DNA of 64,000 nucleotides from positions 186,001 to 250,000 of the forward strand of contig CAMJML010000001.1 of NCBI GenBank assembly GCA_946407015.1, in the 5' to 3' direction. Every line of letters starts with the position of its first letter. Positions within the stretch are counted from its first letter, which is position 1. The notes beneath the pieces were generated by a model. It was not told the DNA's origin and did not search any database. It worked only from the letters and a program-made list of their open reading frames with translations. This DNA is from an uncultured Selenomonadales bacterium. Its GTDB lineage: Bacteria; Bacillota; Negativicutes; DSM-1736; Dendrosporobacteraceae. Made by a program: the position numbers and the translations under genes. Positions 42,601 to 52,648 of the stretch are shown one piece after another.

Positions 42601-43698
42601 ATGCCAAAGACACAGACCTATACGTTAAATATGGGACCGCAGCATCCGAGTACACATGGCGTTTTACAAGTCGTCATGGAACTGGATGGAGAGCGGGTGG
42701 TACAGGCCATCCCGCAGATGGGCTATTTGCACCGGGGTATTGAGAAATTGGCTGAAAGCCGGACATATGCCCAATTTATCCCCTATACCGATCGTTTGGA
42801 TTATGTTTCGTCGATGGGCAACAATTTAGGCTATTGCCAGACCATTGAAAAACTGCTGGAGCTGGACATCCCGGAAAGGGCGGAATATCTGCGGGTGATC
42901 ATGGCCGAACTCAATCGGATTGCCAGTCATTTGATTTTTATGAGCTCAGTGGCTATTGATCTGGGAGCGACAACCGGCATGATGTTCGGGTTTCGGGACC
43001 GGGAAAGGATACTGGATTTATTTGATATGGCTTGCGGAGCCCGGCTGACCTACAGTTATATCCGGATCGGCGGGGTCAGGGAGGATGTGCCGCCTGAATT
43101 TATGGCTGCAACCCGGCAGTTTTTAGCTGATTTTCCGGAAATGCTGGCGGAATATCATGAGTTGTTGACCGGTAATGAAATTTTGTATCACCGCTTACGG
43201 GGCAGTGGCGTGATCTCAGGCCCCCGGGCTTTGGAAATCGGCCTGACCGGAGCATCGCTGCGGGCTTCGGGTGTGGATTATGATATCCGGAAAGCGGAAC
43301 CGTACGGCATCTATGACCGGTTTGATTTCTGTGTACCGCTCGGTCAAACCGGTGACAACTGGGACCGTTACCGGGTGCGTATGGAGGAAATGAAAGAAAG
43401 TGCCGGGATTGTCACACAGGCACTGGATGCGCTGCCGGACGGACCGGTGATGGCAAAGGTTCCCAAGGTGTTAAAACCGCCTCCCGGTGATGTGTATCAC
43501 CGGATTGAAAATCCGCGGGGCGAGTTGGGCTTTTATGTGGTCAGTGACGGGTCGGTCAAGCCGTACCGTCTTCATGTCCGCAGGCCTTCTTTTATTAATT
43601 TGCAGGCCTTAAACGAAATTTGCCAGGGCTTATTGATTGCCGATGTGGTTGCCGTACTGGCAACGTTAGATCCCCTGATGGGAGAAGTGGATTGTTAA
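42601..43698 (+). CDS. nuoD: Complex I subunit D
   Basis: A 365-residue Q-module subunit related to hydrogenase large subunits but without the nickel cysteines. It starts [20 protein letters not shown], with the conserved His pair in the quinone site loop, and has the end [15 protein letters not shown]. Quinone or menaquinone is bound between this subunit and NuoB. The ATG follows AAGGGGTG. It is slightly shorter than many bacterial NuoD proteins. Confidence 0.96.
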   Translation: MPKTQTYTLNMGPQHPSTHGVLQVVMELDGERVVQAIPQMGYLHRGIEKLAESRTYAQFIPYTDRLDYVSSMGNNLGYCQTIEKLLELDIPERAEYLRVIMAELNRIASHLIFMSSVAIDLGATTGMMFGFRDRERILDLFDMACGARLTYSYIRIGGVREDVPPEFMAATRQFLADFPEMLAEYHELLTGNEILYHRLRGSGVISGPRALEIGLTGASLRASGVDYDIRKAEPYGIYDRFDFCVPLGQTGDNWDRYRVRMEEMKESAGIVTQALDALPDGPVMAKVPKVLKPPPGDVYHRIENPRGELGFYVVSDGSVKPYRLHVRRPSFINLQALNEICQGLLIADVVAVLATLDPLMGEVDC

Positions 43699-43726
43699 TG
43701 TTGAGGGAAGGGGAGTGGGTAAACCC

Positions 43727-44767
43727 ATGCAAGAAGTAACCGGTCTATTTACCATTGCCACTGTCTTGCGGAAGCTATTAAACCAGTATTTACCCAATCC
43801 TCAGTGGGTAGATATGGTGATCACCCTGGTCAATATCGGGGCGATTTTTACCTTGATTTCCCTGTCGGCCGTGGTGCTGGTGTATGTGGAACGCAAGGTC
43901 AGTGCTTATATGCAAATGAGGGTAGGACCTAACCGGGTCGGGCCCTGGGGAACGCTGCAGACCGTTGCCGATATGATCAAGCTGATGTCTAAAGAGGATA
44001 TCATGCCTGACGGTGCCGACAAGTGGCTGTGGATATTGGCTCCGGTATTGCTGTTTATTCCTGCGGCAGCCGTTTATGCGATCTTTCCGTTTGACCATCA
44101 AGCCATCTTTGCGGATTTGAATATTGGAATCTTCTATTTTATTGCGGTTTCTTCGCAGGCGACGCTGCCCTTTTTGATGGCAGGCTGGGCGTCTAACAGC
44201 AAGTATGCGCTGGTTGGCGGCATGAGGACGGTTGCCCAAATGCTAAGCTATGAGATTCCTTTGGTTTTTTCTATTCTGGGAGTGATCATGCTGACCGGCT
44301 CGCTGCGGATGAGTGATATTGTGGCGGCGCAGCAGCAGGTCTGGTTTGTGGCTGTTCAGCCCCTGGCTTTTGTTATTTTTGTGATTGCGGCAACGGCTGA
44401 AAGCAACCGGGCTCCCTTTGATTTGGTGGAAAGTGAATCCGAGCTGGTGGCCGGTCCTTTCACCGAGTACAGCGGCATGCGCTGGGCCTTATTTTTCTTA
44501 GCCGAATATGCCAATTTATTTGCCGCTTCGGCCATTGGCGTTACGCTGTTTTTAGGCGGCTGGCAGGGGCCGTGGCTGCCCGGCTGGCTATGGTTTATGC
44601 TCAAAACGGCGCTGATGATTTTTATTTTTATGTGGCTGCGCTGGACATTCCCCCGGCCGCGGGTGGACCAGCTCATGGCCTTTGGCTGGAAAGTACTCTT
44701 GCCTTTGGCGCTCGTGAATGTTTTGATAACCGGTATCGGTATGCAGACTGTTAAATATTTTCGTTAA
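43727..44767 (+). CDS. nuoH: Complex I subunit H
   Basis: Membrane subunit that links the quinone cavity to the antiporter chain, about 346 residues and eight helices. Diagnostic sequences are [26 protein letters not shown] and [20 protein letters not shown], with the acidic residues of the E-channel. ATG 43727 follows GGGGAGTGGG; GTG 43715 is an alternative start. It is distinct from the hyfC paralogue at 7397. Confidence 0.95.
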   Translation: MQEVTGLFTIATVLRKLLNQYLPNPQWVDMVITLVNIGAIFTLISLSAVVLVYVERKVSAYMQMRVGPNRVGPWGTLQTVADMIKLMSKEDIMPDGADKWLWILAPVLLFIPAAAVYAIFPFDHQAIFADLNIGIFYFIAVSSQATLPFLMAGWASNSKYALVGGMRTVAQMLSYEIPLVFSILGVIMLTGSLRMSDIVAAQQQVWFVAVQPLAFVIFVIAATAESNRAPFDLVESESELVAGPFTEYSGMRWALFFLAEYANLFAASAIGVTLFLGGWQGPWLPGWLWFMLKTALMIFIFMWLRWTFPRPRVDQLMAFGWKVLLPLALVNVLITGIGMQTVKYFR

Positions 44768-44780
44768 GGGGGGATAGGCT

Positions 44781-45215
44781 ATGCAGGGGAAGGGGTTATT
44801 GTCCGGCCTGAAAGTGACGCTGAACCGGTTTTTTGGTAAAAAGGTCACCGTGCACTATCCGGAAGAGAAGCTACCCATGCCAGAGCGTTTTCGCGGCGGC
44901 GAATTGGACTTAGACCATCAGAAATGCATCGCCTGCGGACTGTGTGCTATGGCCTGTCCAAATAAAGTGATTGAATTAACCACCCAAACGGATGAGCAAA
45001 AAAAACGGCACCTGACCTCTTATCGTTACCGTTCAGGCCGCTGTCTTTACTGCAATTATTGCATTGAGGCCTGTCCGACCAATGCCATCCGCTGGGATAA
45101 GAATTATGAGAATTCCCGTTATCACAGGCAGCAACTGGATGTTGATTGTCTGGCCATATCCAAGAAAAAAGCACCGCCTGCTGCTCAGGACAGTGCCAAG
45201 GAGGTTGCAGAATGA
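44781..45215 (+). CDS. nuoI: Complex I subunit I, 2[4Fe-4S]
   Basis: Ferredoxin-like subunit carrying clusters N6a and N6b, 144 residues. The two motifs are CIACGLCAMACP (about residues 53-64) and CLYCNYCIEACP (about 91-102). With nuoE, F and G absent from the operon, it is the outermost electron-entry subunit encoded here and could dock a ferredoxin or another donor. The stop overlaps the nuoJ start. Confidence 0.94.
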   Translation: MQGKGLLSGLKVTLNRFFGKKVTVHYPEEKLPMPERFRGGELDLDHQKCIACGLCAMACPNKVIELTTQTDEQKKRHLTSYRYRSGRCLYCNYCIEACPTNAIRWDKNYENSRYHRQQLDVDCLAISKKKAPPAAQDSAKEVAE

Positions 45216-45718
45216 GCGAATCGGCTTCAACTCTGGCTTTTTATCTTCTGGCAGCCATTACGGTAGTGTCAGCTGTGGGGGTTGTGAAGAGTCATAATCT
45301 GGTGCATAGTGCTTTGCTGCTGGCCTTGTGCTTTATTGGTGTCAGCGGGCTGTACGTGCTGCTGCAGGCCGAATTTATCGCCGCCGTGCAGCTGTTGATT
45401 TATAGCGGGGCGGTTGCGGTCCTGTTAGTGTTAGGGGTGATGCTGACCCAGCGCAGCAGTATGGCGGACAGCAACCCGGCCAATGACTGGTCCCGCTGGG
45501 CGCTCCTGATTTGCGGACTGCTTGCCGTTGTGATTTTAAGTGTGGTTGCGGCTACGCCGTGGCATGGTTCGATTGCGGCAGCGCTTGAAAATAGTATCCC
45601 GGTCGTTGCCCGGGCCTTGCTGACCGATTATATGGTTGCTTTTGAGACCGCGGCGGTTCTGCTGCTGGCTGCCATGGTGGGCGCGATTGTTTTGGCAAAA
45701 GGAGTGGAGGAAGAATGA
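45212..45718 (+). CDS. nuoJ: Complex I subunit J
   Basis: Five-helix membrane subunit, 168 residues from ATG 45212 after AAGGAGG. The conserved helix 3 region is LLIYSGAVAVLLVLGVML, with the family pi-bulge area, and KSHNLVHSALLLALCFIGV precedes it. An upstream in-frame ATG inside nuoI is not used. It overlaps nuoK by four bases. Confidence 0.93.
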   Translation: MSESASTLAFYLLAAITVVSAVGVVKSHNLVHSALLLALCFIGVSGLYVLLQAEFIAAVQLLIYSGAVAVLLVLGVMLTQRSSMADSNPANDWSRWALLICGLLAVVILSVVAATPWHGSIAAALENSIPVVARALLTDYMVAFETAAVLLLAAMVGAIVLAKGVEEE

Positions 45719-46023
45719 TCGGCCTGGTGCATTATTTAACGGTGGGTACTTTGCTGTTTGTGATCGGCCTGTATGGGCTGCTGACCAAGCGCAATATTGT
45801 GGCTGTACTGATGTGTATTGAGCTTATGCTGAATGCTGTGAATATTAATTTAATTGCTTTTTCGCGGTTTATTACGCCTGAATTGGCAACCGGTCAAGTC
45901 TTTTCGCTGTTTACGATCACGGTAGCGGCCTGTGAAGTCACGGTAGGTCTGGCGTTAGTTTTCCGGGTTTATCATGATCGTGATACCGTATTGGCTGATC
46001 GGCTGAATTGGCTGCGCTGGTAA
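45715..46023 (+). CDS. nuoK: Complex I subunit K
   Basis: Three-helix membrane subunit, 102 residues. It shows GLYGLLTKRNIVAVLMCIELMLNAVNINLIAF, with the conserved Glu of the proton path, and TVAACEVTVGLALVFRVYH with the second. It starts in the nuoJ stop (ATGA). Confidence 0.95.
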   Translation: MIGLVHYLTVGTLLFVIGLYGLLTKRNIVAVLMCIELMLNAVNINLIAFSRFITPELATGQVFSLFTITVAACEVTVGLALVFRVYHDRDTVLADRLNWLRW

Positions 46024-46049
46024 TGATGGCATAGAGAGGTGGTGGGAGA

Positions 46050-47945
46050 ATGTTTCATGAATATGCGCTTCAACATGCCTGGCTGATTCCATTATTGCCG
46101 GCAATCGCATTTGTGTTGATCGGACTATGGCTGCGGCGCGTTCCCCTTTTATCCGCAGGCCTGGCGCTTGCGGTCAGTATCGCTGCTTTCCTGCTGGCTT
46201 GCGGGGTGGGGCAGGCCGTGATTGCCCAGGGAATTACCGTGGAGCAGCCCTTCATCCAGCGGGTTCCCTGGGTGGCTATTTCCGGCCTCAGCCTTGATAT
46301 GGGGGTTTTCATTGACCCGATCACAGCCATGATGCTGGTGGTCGTGACCCTGGTTTCCCTGATGGTTCAAATCTATTCACTCGGCTATATGCAGGGCGAT
46401 CCGGGTTTTGGCCGGTTTTATGCCTACTTGTCGTTATTTGTGGCTGCGATGCTGGGGTTGGTCATTTCAGTCAATTTTATTCAATTGTTTGTCTTCTGGG
46501 AATTGGTTGGCTTGTCCTCGTATTTGTTAATTGGTTATTATTTTTACAAAATATCGGCGCGGGAAGCGGCCAAGAAGGCGTTTATTACCACGCGCATCGG
46601 TGACTTTGGACTCTTGCTGGGCATCCTGTTTTTACAGATTCTCTTTGGTACGCTGGATTTTGCCCAATTGGGGCTGGCGATACCGGCTTATGTCCAGCAA
46701 AGCGGTACCGGGCTGCTGACCTTGGTCGCTTTATTGATTTTTCTGGGACCGATCGGTAAATCGGGGCAGTTCCCGCTCCATGTCTGGCTGCCTGATGCTA
46801 TGGAAGGGCCTACTCCGGTATCTGCGCTCATTCATGCCGCAACGATGGTGGTGGCCGGTGTCTATCTGGTGGCCCGCGTATTTTTCCTGTTTGATCTTTT
46901 GCCTGTGGCCCTGCAGACCGTGGCCTGGACCGGAGCGATTACCGCCTTTTTCGCGGCCAGCATTGCCTTGACGCAGCGGGAAATCAAGCGGATTTTGGCT
47001 TATTCAACGATTAGCCAGCTGGGCTATATGATGCTGGCTCTTGGGGTTGGCAGTGTCACGGCATCCATGTTCCACCTCATGACTCATGCTTTTTTCAAAG
47101 CTCTCCTGTTTTTAGCGGCCGGTGCCGTCATTCATGCCCTGCACGACCAGAATGATATTTTTGCCATGGGGGGACTGCGGCATAAGATGCCGGTTACCTT
47201 TGCCGCCATGACGGTCGGGGTGTTGGCGATTGCCGGCATACCGCCTTTTGCCGGTTTTTTTTCCAAGGACGAAATCCTGCTGGCCGCTGCACAAGCCAGT
47301 TGGCCGCTGTATCTGATGGCAGTTGTGACTTCTGGGCTGACCGCCTTTTATATGGCCAGGCTGCTGTTCGTCGTATTCTTCGGGCCGGAAAAACCGGACA
47401 ATCATCCACATGAGGCTCCGCTCAGCATGTGCATTCCGCTGGGGGTACTGGGCGTGTTGGCTATTGTGGGCGGGTTTGTTCCCTACACCTACCATTTTGG
47501 AGACTGGGTGCGTTTCGGTCCTGCCAGCCATAGCGGGCTGGACTGGGCGATTGCCGGGACTTCCACCGCTTTGGCTTTGCTGTCCATAGGATTAGCCTGG
47601 CTGATGTATGGCAGCGGACGGGTTTCAGCGGAGCGGCTGGCCTGGCGGTTTCCGGGCTTGTACCGGCTCAGTTATCACAAATATTATATCGACGAGCTGT
47701 ACCAATGGCTGAATCAGACGGTTGTAGGCGGCATTGGCAGGGCCCTTTACTGGCTGGACCTTTATGTTATTGACGGGATTGTCAATGGCCTGGGCAAGTT
47801 AACCCTCAGGCTGGGGGACGGACTGCGCAAAATCCAGACCGGGCAGGTTCAGCAGTATGGGTTGGTGCTGTTTGGTGCGATCTTGCTGGTGGCTGCCTGG
47901 CTGGTATGGATTGAACCGGCGCTCATGGGAGGTGTTTTATCATGA
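46050..47945 (+). CDS. nuoL: Complex I subunit L, distal antiporter-like
   Basis: Largest membrane subunit, 631 residues, with the lateral amphipathic helix at the C-terminal part (ALYWLDLYVIDGIVNGLGKL). Conserved parts are FIDPITAMMLVVVTLVS, FVFWELVGLSSYLLIGYYF and LGPIGKSGQFPLHVWLPDAMEGPTPVSALIHAATM (key part GKSGQFPLHVWLPDAM). The essential Lys occurs in QREIKRILAYSTISQLGYM. It ends four bases into nuoM. Confidence 0.96.
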   Translation: MFHEYALQHAWLIPLLPAIAFVLIGLWLRRVPLLSAGLALAVSIAAFLLACGVGQAVIAQGITVEQPFIQRVPWVAISGLSLDMGVFIDPITAMMLVVVTLVSLMVQIYSLGYMQGDPGFGRFYAYLSLFVAAMLGLVISVNFIQLFVFWELVGLSSYLLIGYYFYKISAREAAKKAFITTRIGDFGLLLGILFLQILFGTLDFAQLGLAIPAYVQQSGTGLLTLVALLIFLGPIGKSGQFPLHVWLPDAMEGPTPVSALIHAATMVVAGVYLVARVFFLFDLLPVALQTVAWTGAITAFFAASIALTQREIKRILAYSTISQLGYMMLALGVGSVTASMFHLMTHAFFKALLFLAAGAVIHALHDQNDIFAMGGLRHKMPVTFAAMTVGVLAIAGIPPFAGFFSKDEILLAAAQASWPLYLMAVVTSGLTAFYMARLLFVVFFGPEKPDNHPHEAPLSMCIPLGVLGVLAIVGGFVPYTYHFGDWVRFGPASHSGLDWAIAGTSTALALLSIGLAWLMYGSGRVSAERLAWRFPGLYRLSYHKYYIDELYQWLNQTVVGGIGRALYWLDLYVIDGIVNGLGKLTLRLGDGLRKIQTGQVQQYGLVLFGAILLVAAWLVWIEPALMGGVLS

Positions 47946-49477
47946 CAGTATTTCCGTTCTTAACGGCAATTTTATTCACGCCTATTTTTGGCATGCTGGT
48001 GTTGGCCTGCCTGCCGCGTGAGGCGGAGCGCATGATTAAACTGATTGCCGCTGTGACCATGAGTGTAGCCTTCGGTCTGACCGCCTATCTCTACTGGGCC
48101 TATGACTTTGCCCGCAGCGGCCTGCAGTTTACCGAAAGCATCCCCTGGATACCGGAATTAGGTGTGTCTTATGCGCTCGGCGTGGACGGTATTTCGCTGC
48201 CGCTGCTGTTTTTGACCATGCTGATCGGTCTGGCGGCCGTGTTTGCGTCCTGGAAGCTTGACAAGCGGCCTAAGGAATTTTTTATGCTGCTGCTCATTTT
48301 GCTGACCGGAGTCGCTGGAACCTTTGTGACCAGAGATTTGTTCATCTTTTTACTGTTCTATGAGCTGGTGGTTATTCCCATTTATATTATGGTCATTATT
48401 TGGGGTTCGACCAAACGGGTGTCCAAAGAGTATGCCGGGATGAAGCTGACCATTTACTTATTGCTGGGATCGGCCTTTATGCTGGTCGGTGTATTGGCGT
48501 TGTATTTGAATGCCTATCCGCCGGGCTCCAGGACTTTCAGCATGGAAGCGCTGGCCCAGGCGCACCAGCTGGGGCATTTTTCGGAAGAGTTTCAGATTTT
48601 TGCTTTTTTGCTGCTGCTGCTGGGCTTTGGTTCGCTGTTATCGATGTGGCCCTTCCACAGCTGGTCCCCGGACGGCTATGCCGGTGCCCCGACCGCTGTA
48701 TCGATGATTCATGCCGGTGTGCTGAAGAAGATTGGCGGCTATGGCTTAATCCGCTTAGGGCTTTTGGTGCTGCCGCTCGGAGCCAAGTTTTGGGCGCCGG
48801 TGATCGTCGGGCTGGCGGTGGTCAATGTGCTTTATGCGGCCTTGGTAGCTCTGGTTCAAAAGGATCTGAAATATGTGATCGGGTATTCGTCCGTATCCCA
48901 TATGGGTTATGTACTGATTGGCTTTGCCGCGTTAAATAGCGTCAGTATCAATGGCGCCATTGCCAATATGTTTGCCCATGGGGTGATGAGCGCTTTATTC
49001 TTTGCTATGATCGGTCATGTTTACGACAAAACGCATACCCGCCATATTCCCGACCTTGGCGGTCTGGCTCATCAAATGCCGCGTGTGGCTACCGGTTTTA
49101 TGCTGGCTGGCATGGCTTCGCTGGGCTTGCCTGGTTTGATTGGCTTTATTCCGGAATTTACGATTTTTGTCGGGGCGTTTCGTGCGTATCCCTGGCAGGC
49201 CATTCTGGCTATTTTGGGGATTGTCTTTACAGCCTTATACATTTTGCGGATCCTGGCTAATGTCTTGTTTGGGCCGCGCCGCCCCGAATTTGATCATTGC
49301 GCAGATGCCCGCGGGCTGGAGCTGGTGCCGCTGGTACTGCTGGGATCGGTTCTGGTGGTCTTTGGGATTTTCCCGCAACTGCTGATGGGGATGGTCAATA
49401 GCGGCGTTGAGCCGATGCTGCCGCTGCTGGCTAAGCTGCATCAGGCACCGTCTATGCTGGGAGGGCTTTTGAAATGA
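47942..49477 (+). CDS. nuoM: Complex I subunit M, antiporter-like
   Basis: Middle antiporter-like subunit, 511 residues, about 14 helices. The signature ALGVDGISLPLLFLT near residue 80, the FLLFYELVVIPIYIMVIIWG helix with the conserved Glu, and MWPFHSWSPDGYAGAPTAVS are present; the Lys occurs in QKDLKYVIGYSSVSHMGY. It overlaps both neighbours by four bases. Confidence 0.96.
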   Translation: MTVFPFLTAILFTPIFGMLVLACLPREAERMIKLIAAVTMSVAFGLTAYLYWAYDFARSGLQFTESIPWIPELGVSYALGVDGISLPLLFLTMLIGLAAVFASWKLDKRPKEFFMLLLILLTGVAGTFVTRDLFIFLLFYELVVIPIYIMVIIWGSTKRVSKEYAGMKLTIYLLLGSAFMLVGVLALYLNAYPPGSRTFSMEALAQAHQLGHFSEEFQIFAFLLLLLGFGSLLSMWPFHSWSPDGYAGAPTAVSMIHAGVLKKIGGYGLIRLGLLVLPLGAKFWAPVIVGLAVVNVLYAALVALVQKDLKYVIGYSSVSHMGYVLIGFAALNSVSINGAIANMFAHGVMSALFFAMIGHVYDKTHTRHIPDLGGLAHQMPRVATGFMLAGMASLGLPGLIGFIPEFTIFVGAFRAYPWQAILAILGIVFTALYILRILANVLFGPRRPEFDHCADARGLELVPLVLLGSVLVVFGIFPQLLMGMVNSGVEPMLPLLAKLHQAPSMLGGLLK

Positions 49478-50889
49478 ATATCACTCTCTTAACCAGTGAA
49501 ATCCTTGTCGTCTTGCTCGGAATTTTGATTATGCTGTTCGATGTGCTGCTGCCGCGGCAGGAATCGCGCCGCAGCTTAGGAATGATGGCCGTTTGGGGGA
49601 CGCTGGGCATCCTGCTCTATACCTTTACGCTGGCCGGACCGCCGGCTACGGTATATAAGGGCTTATACGTTCTTGATACGTTTGCCGTGTTTTTCAAGCA
49701 GTTGTTTTTGGTGTCAACGGTATTGGCCTTATTGTTTTCACTGGATTATGTGCAGGACTGGTCCCGCAATCAGGGGGAGTTTTATGCGCTGCTGTTGTTT
49801 GCGGTGGCAGGCATGATGGTGATGGCCTCTGCCAATGATTTATTGACTATTTTTGTCGGTTTGGAACTTATGACCGTAGTTTTTTATATCCTGGTCGGTT
49901 TTCATCTGGAACAGGTCAAGTCCAGTGAGGCGGGGATGAAATATTTGATCTTAGGATCAGCTTCCAGTGCCGTATTGTTATATGGGATGAGCTGGATTTA
50001 CGGAGCAACCGGCAGTGTGGTGCTAACCGAAATTGCCGGCAAGGCCAGCGCCAGCCCGGCTGTTCTGCTAGGGGTAGCCCTCATGCTGGCCGGCATTGCG
50101 TTTAAGCTGGCGATTGCTCCGTTTCATTTGTGGGCACCCGATATTTATGAAGGAGCGCCAACTCCCATCACCGCGATGCTGGCCATGGGATCAAAAGCCG
50201 CCGGCTTTGCCATCTTACTGCGCATCTTTATTGTGGCACTGCCGGCCTTGCAGGATTATTGGCTTATTGCGGTCAGCGCGATGGCGGTGATCAGTATGGT
50301 GGGGGGAACGGTGGTGGCGATGCGCCAGACCAATATTAAACGGATGATTGGTTATTCCTCCATCGCGCAGGCCGGCTATATGCTGGCCGGTCTCATGGCG
50401 GCTGATGTTCCCGGTGTACAAGGCATGCTGTTTTATGCCATGCTGTACATCTTCGCCAATGTGGGAGCTTTTGCGGTCATTGTGTCTGTCAGCCAACAGA
50501 CCGGAACCGATGAGATTGAAGATTTTGCCGGACTGGCGCAGAAGTCTCCTTTTCTGGCGGTTGTCATGACCATCGCTTTGCTGTCCATGGCTGGAATTCC
50601 ACCCATGGCTGGTTTTGTCGGTAAATTTTATATCTTTTTGGCCGTCATTGAACAAGGACATTTGTGGCTGGCCCTGATCGGCTTTATCATGTCCATGGTT
50701 TCGGTGTACTATTATCTGTTGGTTGTTAAGACAATGTATATGAAGGAACCGAAAGACTCCCGGCCCCTGTTAGTGGGGAGTTCGATTGGGGTTGCGGCGG
50801 TTGCAAGTGTTTTGATGACTTTGTTTTTAGGCATTTATCCGGCGCCGCTGGCTGATTTCGCAAAAGCGGCAGCCCAGGTATTGTGGTAA
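49474..50889 (+). CDS. nuoN: Complex I subunit N, antiporter-like
   Basis: Third antiporter-like subunit, 471 residues. It has FVGLELMTVVFYILVGFH, KLAIAPFHLWAPDIYEGAPTP and RQTNIKRMIGYSSIAQAGYML. It ends the operon, followed by a terminator. The nuo operon therefore encodes A, B, C, D, H, I, J, K, L, M and N, with no E, F or G module. Confidence 0.96.
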   Translation: MNITLLTSEILVVLLGILIMLFDVLLPRQESRRSLGMMAVWGTLGILLYTFTLAGPPATVYKGLYVLDTFAVFFKQLFLVSTVLALLFSLDYVQDWSRNQGEFYALLLFAVAGMMVMASANDLLTIFVGLELMTVVFYILVGFHLEQVKSSEAGMKYLILGSASSAVLLYGMSWIYGATGSVVLTEIAGKASASPAVLLGVALMLAGIAFKLAIAPFHLWAPDIYEGAPTPITAMLAMGSKAAGFAILLRIFIVALPALQDYWLIAVSAMAVISMVGGTVVAMRQTNIKRMIGYSSIAQAGYMLAGLMAADVPGVQGMLFYAMLYIFANVGAFAVIVSVSQQTGTDEIEDFAGLAQKSPFLAVVMTIALLSMAGIPPMAGFVGKFYIFLAVIEQGHLWLALIGFIMSMVSVYYYLLVVKTMYMKEPKDSRPLLVGSSIGVAAVASVLMTLFLGIYPAPLADFAKAAAQVLW

Positions 50890-50905
50890 TGAATTCGGTT
50901 ACAGC

Positions 50906-50935
50906 AAAAAAGACCTATGAGTAGGTCTTTTTTGC
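50906..50935 (+). terminator. Terminator of the nuo operon
   Basis: AAAAAAGACCTA-TGAG-TAGGTCTTTTTT, a perfect 12-bp stem. Confidence 0.92.
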
Positions 50936-51035
50936 TGCCATGAAGGAATATGAAAATGGGAATAGCCTGGCTGAAAAAACGGAATCGGGGCTTGATCCAA
51001 GGAATATCCGTTCAAGGTAGCGGCGGCTGCAGGCA

Positions 51036-51263
51036 TTAGGGACCGGAATCAGGGGGATGGCCGAGCTGCAATCTCAGTTCCTGTATTTGGCTGCGTAATT
51101 CGGCTAATTCTTTCTTAATGAAGCGATCATTGGCAGCGCGTTCTTTTTCCGCTTTGGCTTCACAGCGTTGATCGGTTAACTCTGTCCATAAGACAATGAT
51201 ATCGGCAATGACCACCAGAACCAGTGTAAATATTACATAGCGGTTGACATCTTCACACTTCAT
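51036..51263 (-). CDS. Small single-helix membrane protein with coiled coil
   Basis: A 75-residue protein, family not recognised. One membrane helix (YVIFTLVLVVIADIIVLW) is followed by a charged coiled coil with heptad-like Leu (KELAELRSQIQELRLQL) and a PPDSGP tail. Two cysteines (C3 and one after the helix) are present. The ribosome site is GAGG, a little weak. Confidence 0.65.
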   Translation of the reverse strand: MKCEDVNRYVIFTLVLVVIADIIVLWTELTDQRCEAKAEKERAANDRFIKKELAELRSQIQELRLQLGHPPDSGP

Positions 51264-51373
51264 GGCAATACCTCATTTGATGATTCGTGCTCTATTTTAT
51301 TCGGCCACACTCGATAACGTTCGAATAAAAAATCGGCTTTAACGGTGCAGCCTGATGAAAATCATGTAGCGGC

Positions 51374-51399
51374 AAAAAAAAATCCCGCAAAACTGCGGG
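51374..51399 (-). terminator. Terminator of the CBO0543-like gene
   Basis: On the minus strand CCCGCA-GTTT-TGCGGG is followed by ATTTTTTTTT. Confidence 0.85.
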
Positions 51400-51482
51400 A
51401 ATGGGAGAGGAGAAAAGTACTTACAAGCTTATTATGTCCGGTTTGCATCGCTTTTAATCGCAAATTTTAAAATAAATTTTCT

Positions 51483-51950
51483 TTAGCTGGCACGCCAGCC
51501 ATCCTTATAAAACCAGACATGAAAGCCATACCAGACATACCAGCTGATCAGCCATAAGATAAACGAATGATAGGCGGTGTAGCCATTTCCGTAGGCAATC
51601 ATGGCTGAATGCTGTTCCGCCCAGTATTCGAAGGCGGTCAACAGCCCGGACCATAACAGGGCCCAAGTAAAACGAGGCATCGGTGAGTAACGGACCCAAA
51701 ACATCGCCAGGATGGGAACGGTGACTACGTTCGCTGCAAAGGAAATATCTTCGACGTGCGGCATGAGCCTGACAGGAAACTCCCACCAGCTGAAATGATT
51801 GGCGATATAACACCAGAGGTTGGCGTAAAGACTGGCAAATAAGGCTACCGGAATATACCGCTTCATGCCCCGGTGGCCGATCCACAAAGCCAACAGGGCT
51901 AACAGAACGGCACCATATTGGATGATGAGCTCAAATGGCAGTTGGTCCAC
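51483..51950 (-). CDS. CBO0543-family integral membrane protein
   Basis: A 155-residue membrane protein with about five helices, rich in Trp and Tyr, of the CBO0543 family known in Firmicutes (function unknown). Features are SLYANLWCYIANHFSWWEFPVRLMPHVEDISF and the later TAFEYWAEQHSAMIAY. It is divergent from the DUF1294 gene and ends at its own terminator. Confidence 0.75.
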   Translation of the reverse strand: MDQLPFELIIQYGAVLLALLALWIGHRGMKRYIPVALFASLYANLWCYIANHFSWWEFPVRLMPHVEDISFAANVVTVPILAMFWVRYSPMPRFTWALLWSGLLTAFEYWAEQHSAMIAYGNGYTAYHSFILWLISWYVWYGFHVWFYKDGWRAS

Positions 51951-52060
51951 TTTACACTTGCTCCTTTTCGCGTATAATAACAGTAATACCCTTGAGGCTC
52001 AGTTCTTATGCGTTCTTTGTATCAAGCCGGAGTAGCGGCTGGAAAGACAGGTGGCAACAG

Positions 52061-52351
52061 TTGGAACTTTATTCTCTGAATCTGGAAAAAACTTTTTTCA
52101 TCTTGATCCTGTGGAATTTCATCGCCTTTTGGACGATGGGCTGGGATAAGCGGCAGGCCAGGCGGCAGGGGCCGAGAGCCGCCGAGCGGACGTTGTTGAT
52201 GATGGCTTTTTTGTTTGGAGCGGCGGGTATTCTCACCGGTATGCTGGTTTTTCGTCATAAGACCCGCCATTGGTCTTTTCGCTTAGGCATTCCCGTTCTC
52301 CTGATTGCGAATGGCTGGCTGCTGTATAGGTTATGGTTAGGACAAGGCTAA
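52061..52351 (+). CDS. DUF1294 membrane protein
   Basis: A 96-residue membrane protein of the DUF1294 family, unknown function. The family motif is clear: MGWDKRQARRQGPRAAERTL, then GAAGILTGMLVFRHKTRHWSF. Three membrane helices are visible. I chose the TTG at 52061, six bases after AGGTGG; longer frames upstream have no ribosome site and overlap the divergent gene. Confidence 0.85.
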   Translation: MELYSLNLEKTFFILILWNFIAFWTMGWDKRQARRQGPRAAERTLLMMAFLFGAAGILTGMLVFRHKTRHWSFRLGIPVLLIANGWLLYRLWLGQG

Positions 52352-52428
52352 AGAATCAGGCCTGAAGGTGTAACAGAACAGCGTAAACATGGTATAATAA
52401 AAGAAAGAGAATAGGAGGGAGCCACACC

Positions 52429-52530
52429 ATGGATGGTTTTAGAATGGTTATTCTGGCTTTCGGGGCTGTCAGCCTGCTTTCTCTTATCGTTGTACTCATC
52501 CTGTGTTTACGCTCCAAGAAACCTGACTGA
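52429..52530 (+). CDS. 33-residue single-helix membrane protein
   Basis: A very small gene, ATG 52429 to TGA 52530. The protein begins MDGFRMVILAFGAVSLLS and ends in CLRSKKPD, one hydrophobic helix with a positively charged C terminus. Support is contextual: AGGAGGGAG precedes the ATG, a TATAAT lies 30 bases upstream (52393-52398), and a compact terminator begins at the stop codon. Function unknown. Confidence 0.65.
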   Translation: MDGFRMVILAFGAVSLLSLIVVLILCLRSKKPD

Positions 52531-52552
52531 AGAGCCGCAAGGCTCTTTTTTT
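52531..52552 (+). terminator. Terminator of the 33-residue gene
   Basis: AGAGCC-GCAA-GGCTCT with T run. Confidence 0.85.
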
Positions 52553-52648
52553 GTGCCTTCTCCTCAAGAATGGACGCTTTTTTGGTACCTTTTATCAGGG
52601 AACGGAATAGCATAATACGACAGATGATCCTGGGTGGGAGGGAAAGGT

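Noticed and set aside
51306-51323. LexA/SOS box near TCGATAACGTTCGA
   Set aside because: Only the outer bases are symmetric; the CGAAC half-site is missing on the left.
52356-52613. 85-codon frame on the minus strand
   Set aside because: Antisense to the better supported 33-residue gene and its terminator; composition looks like a shadow.
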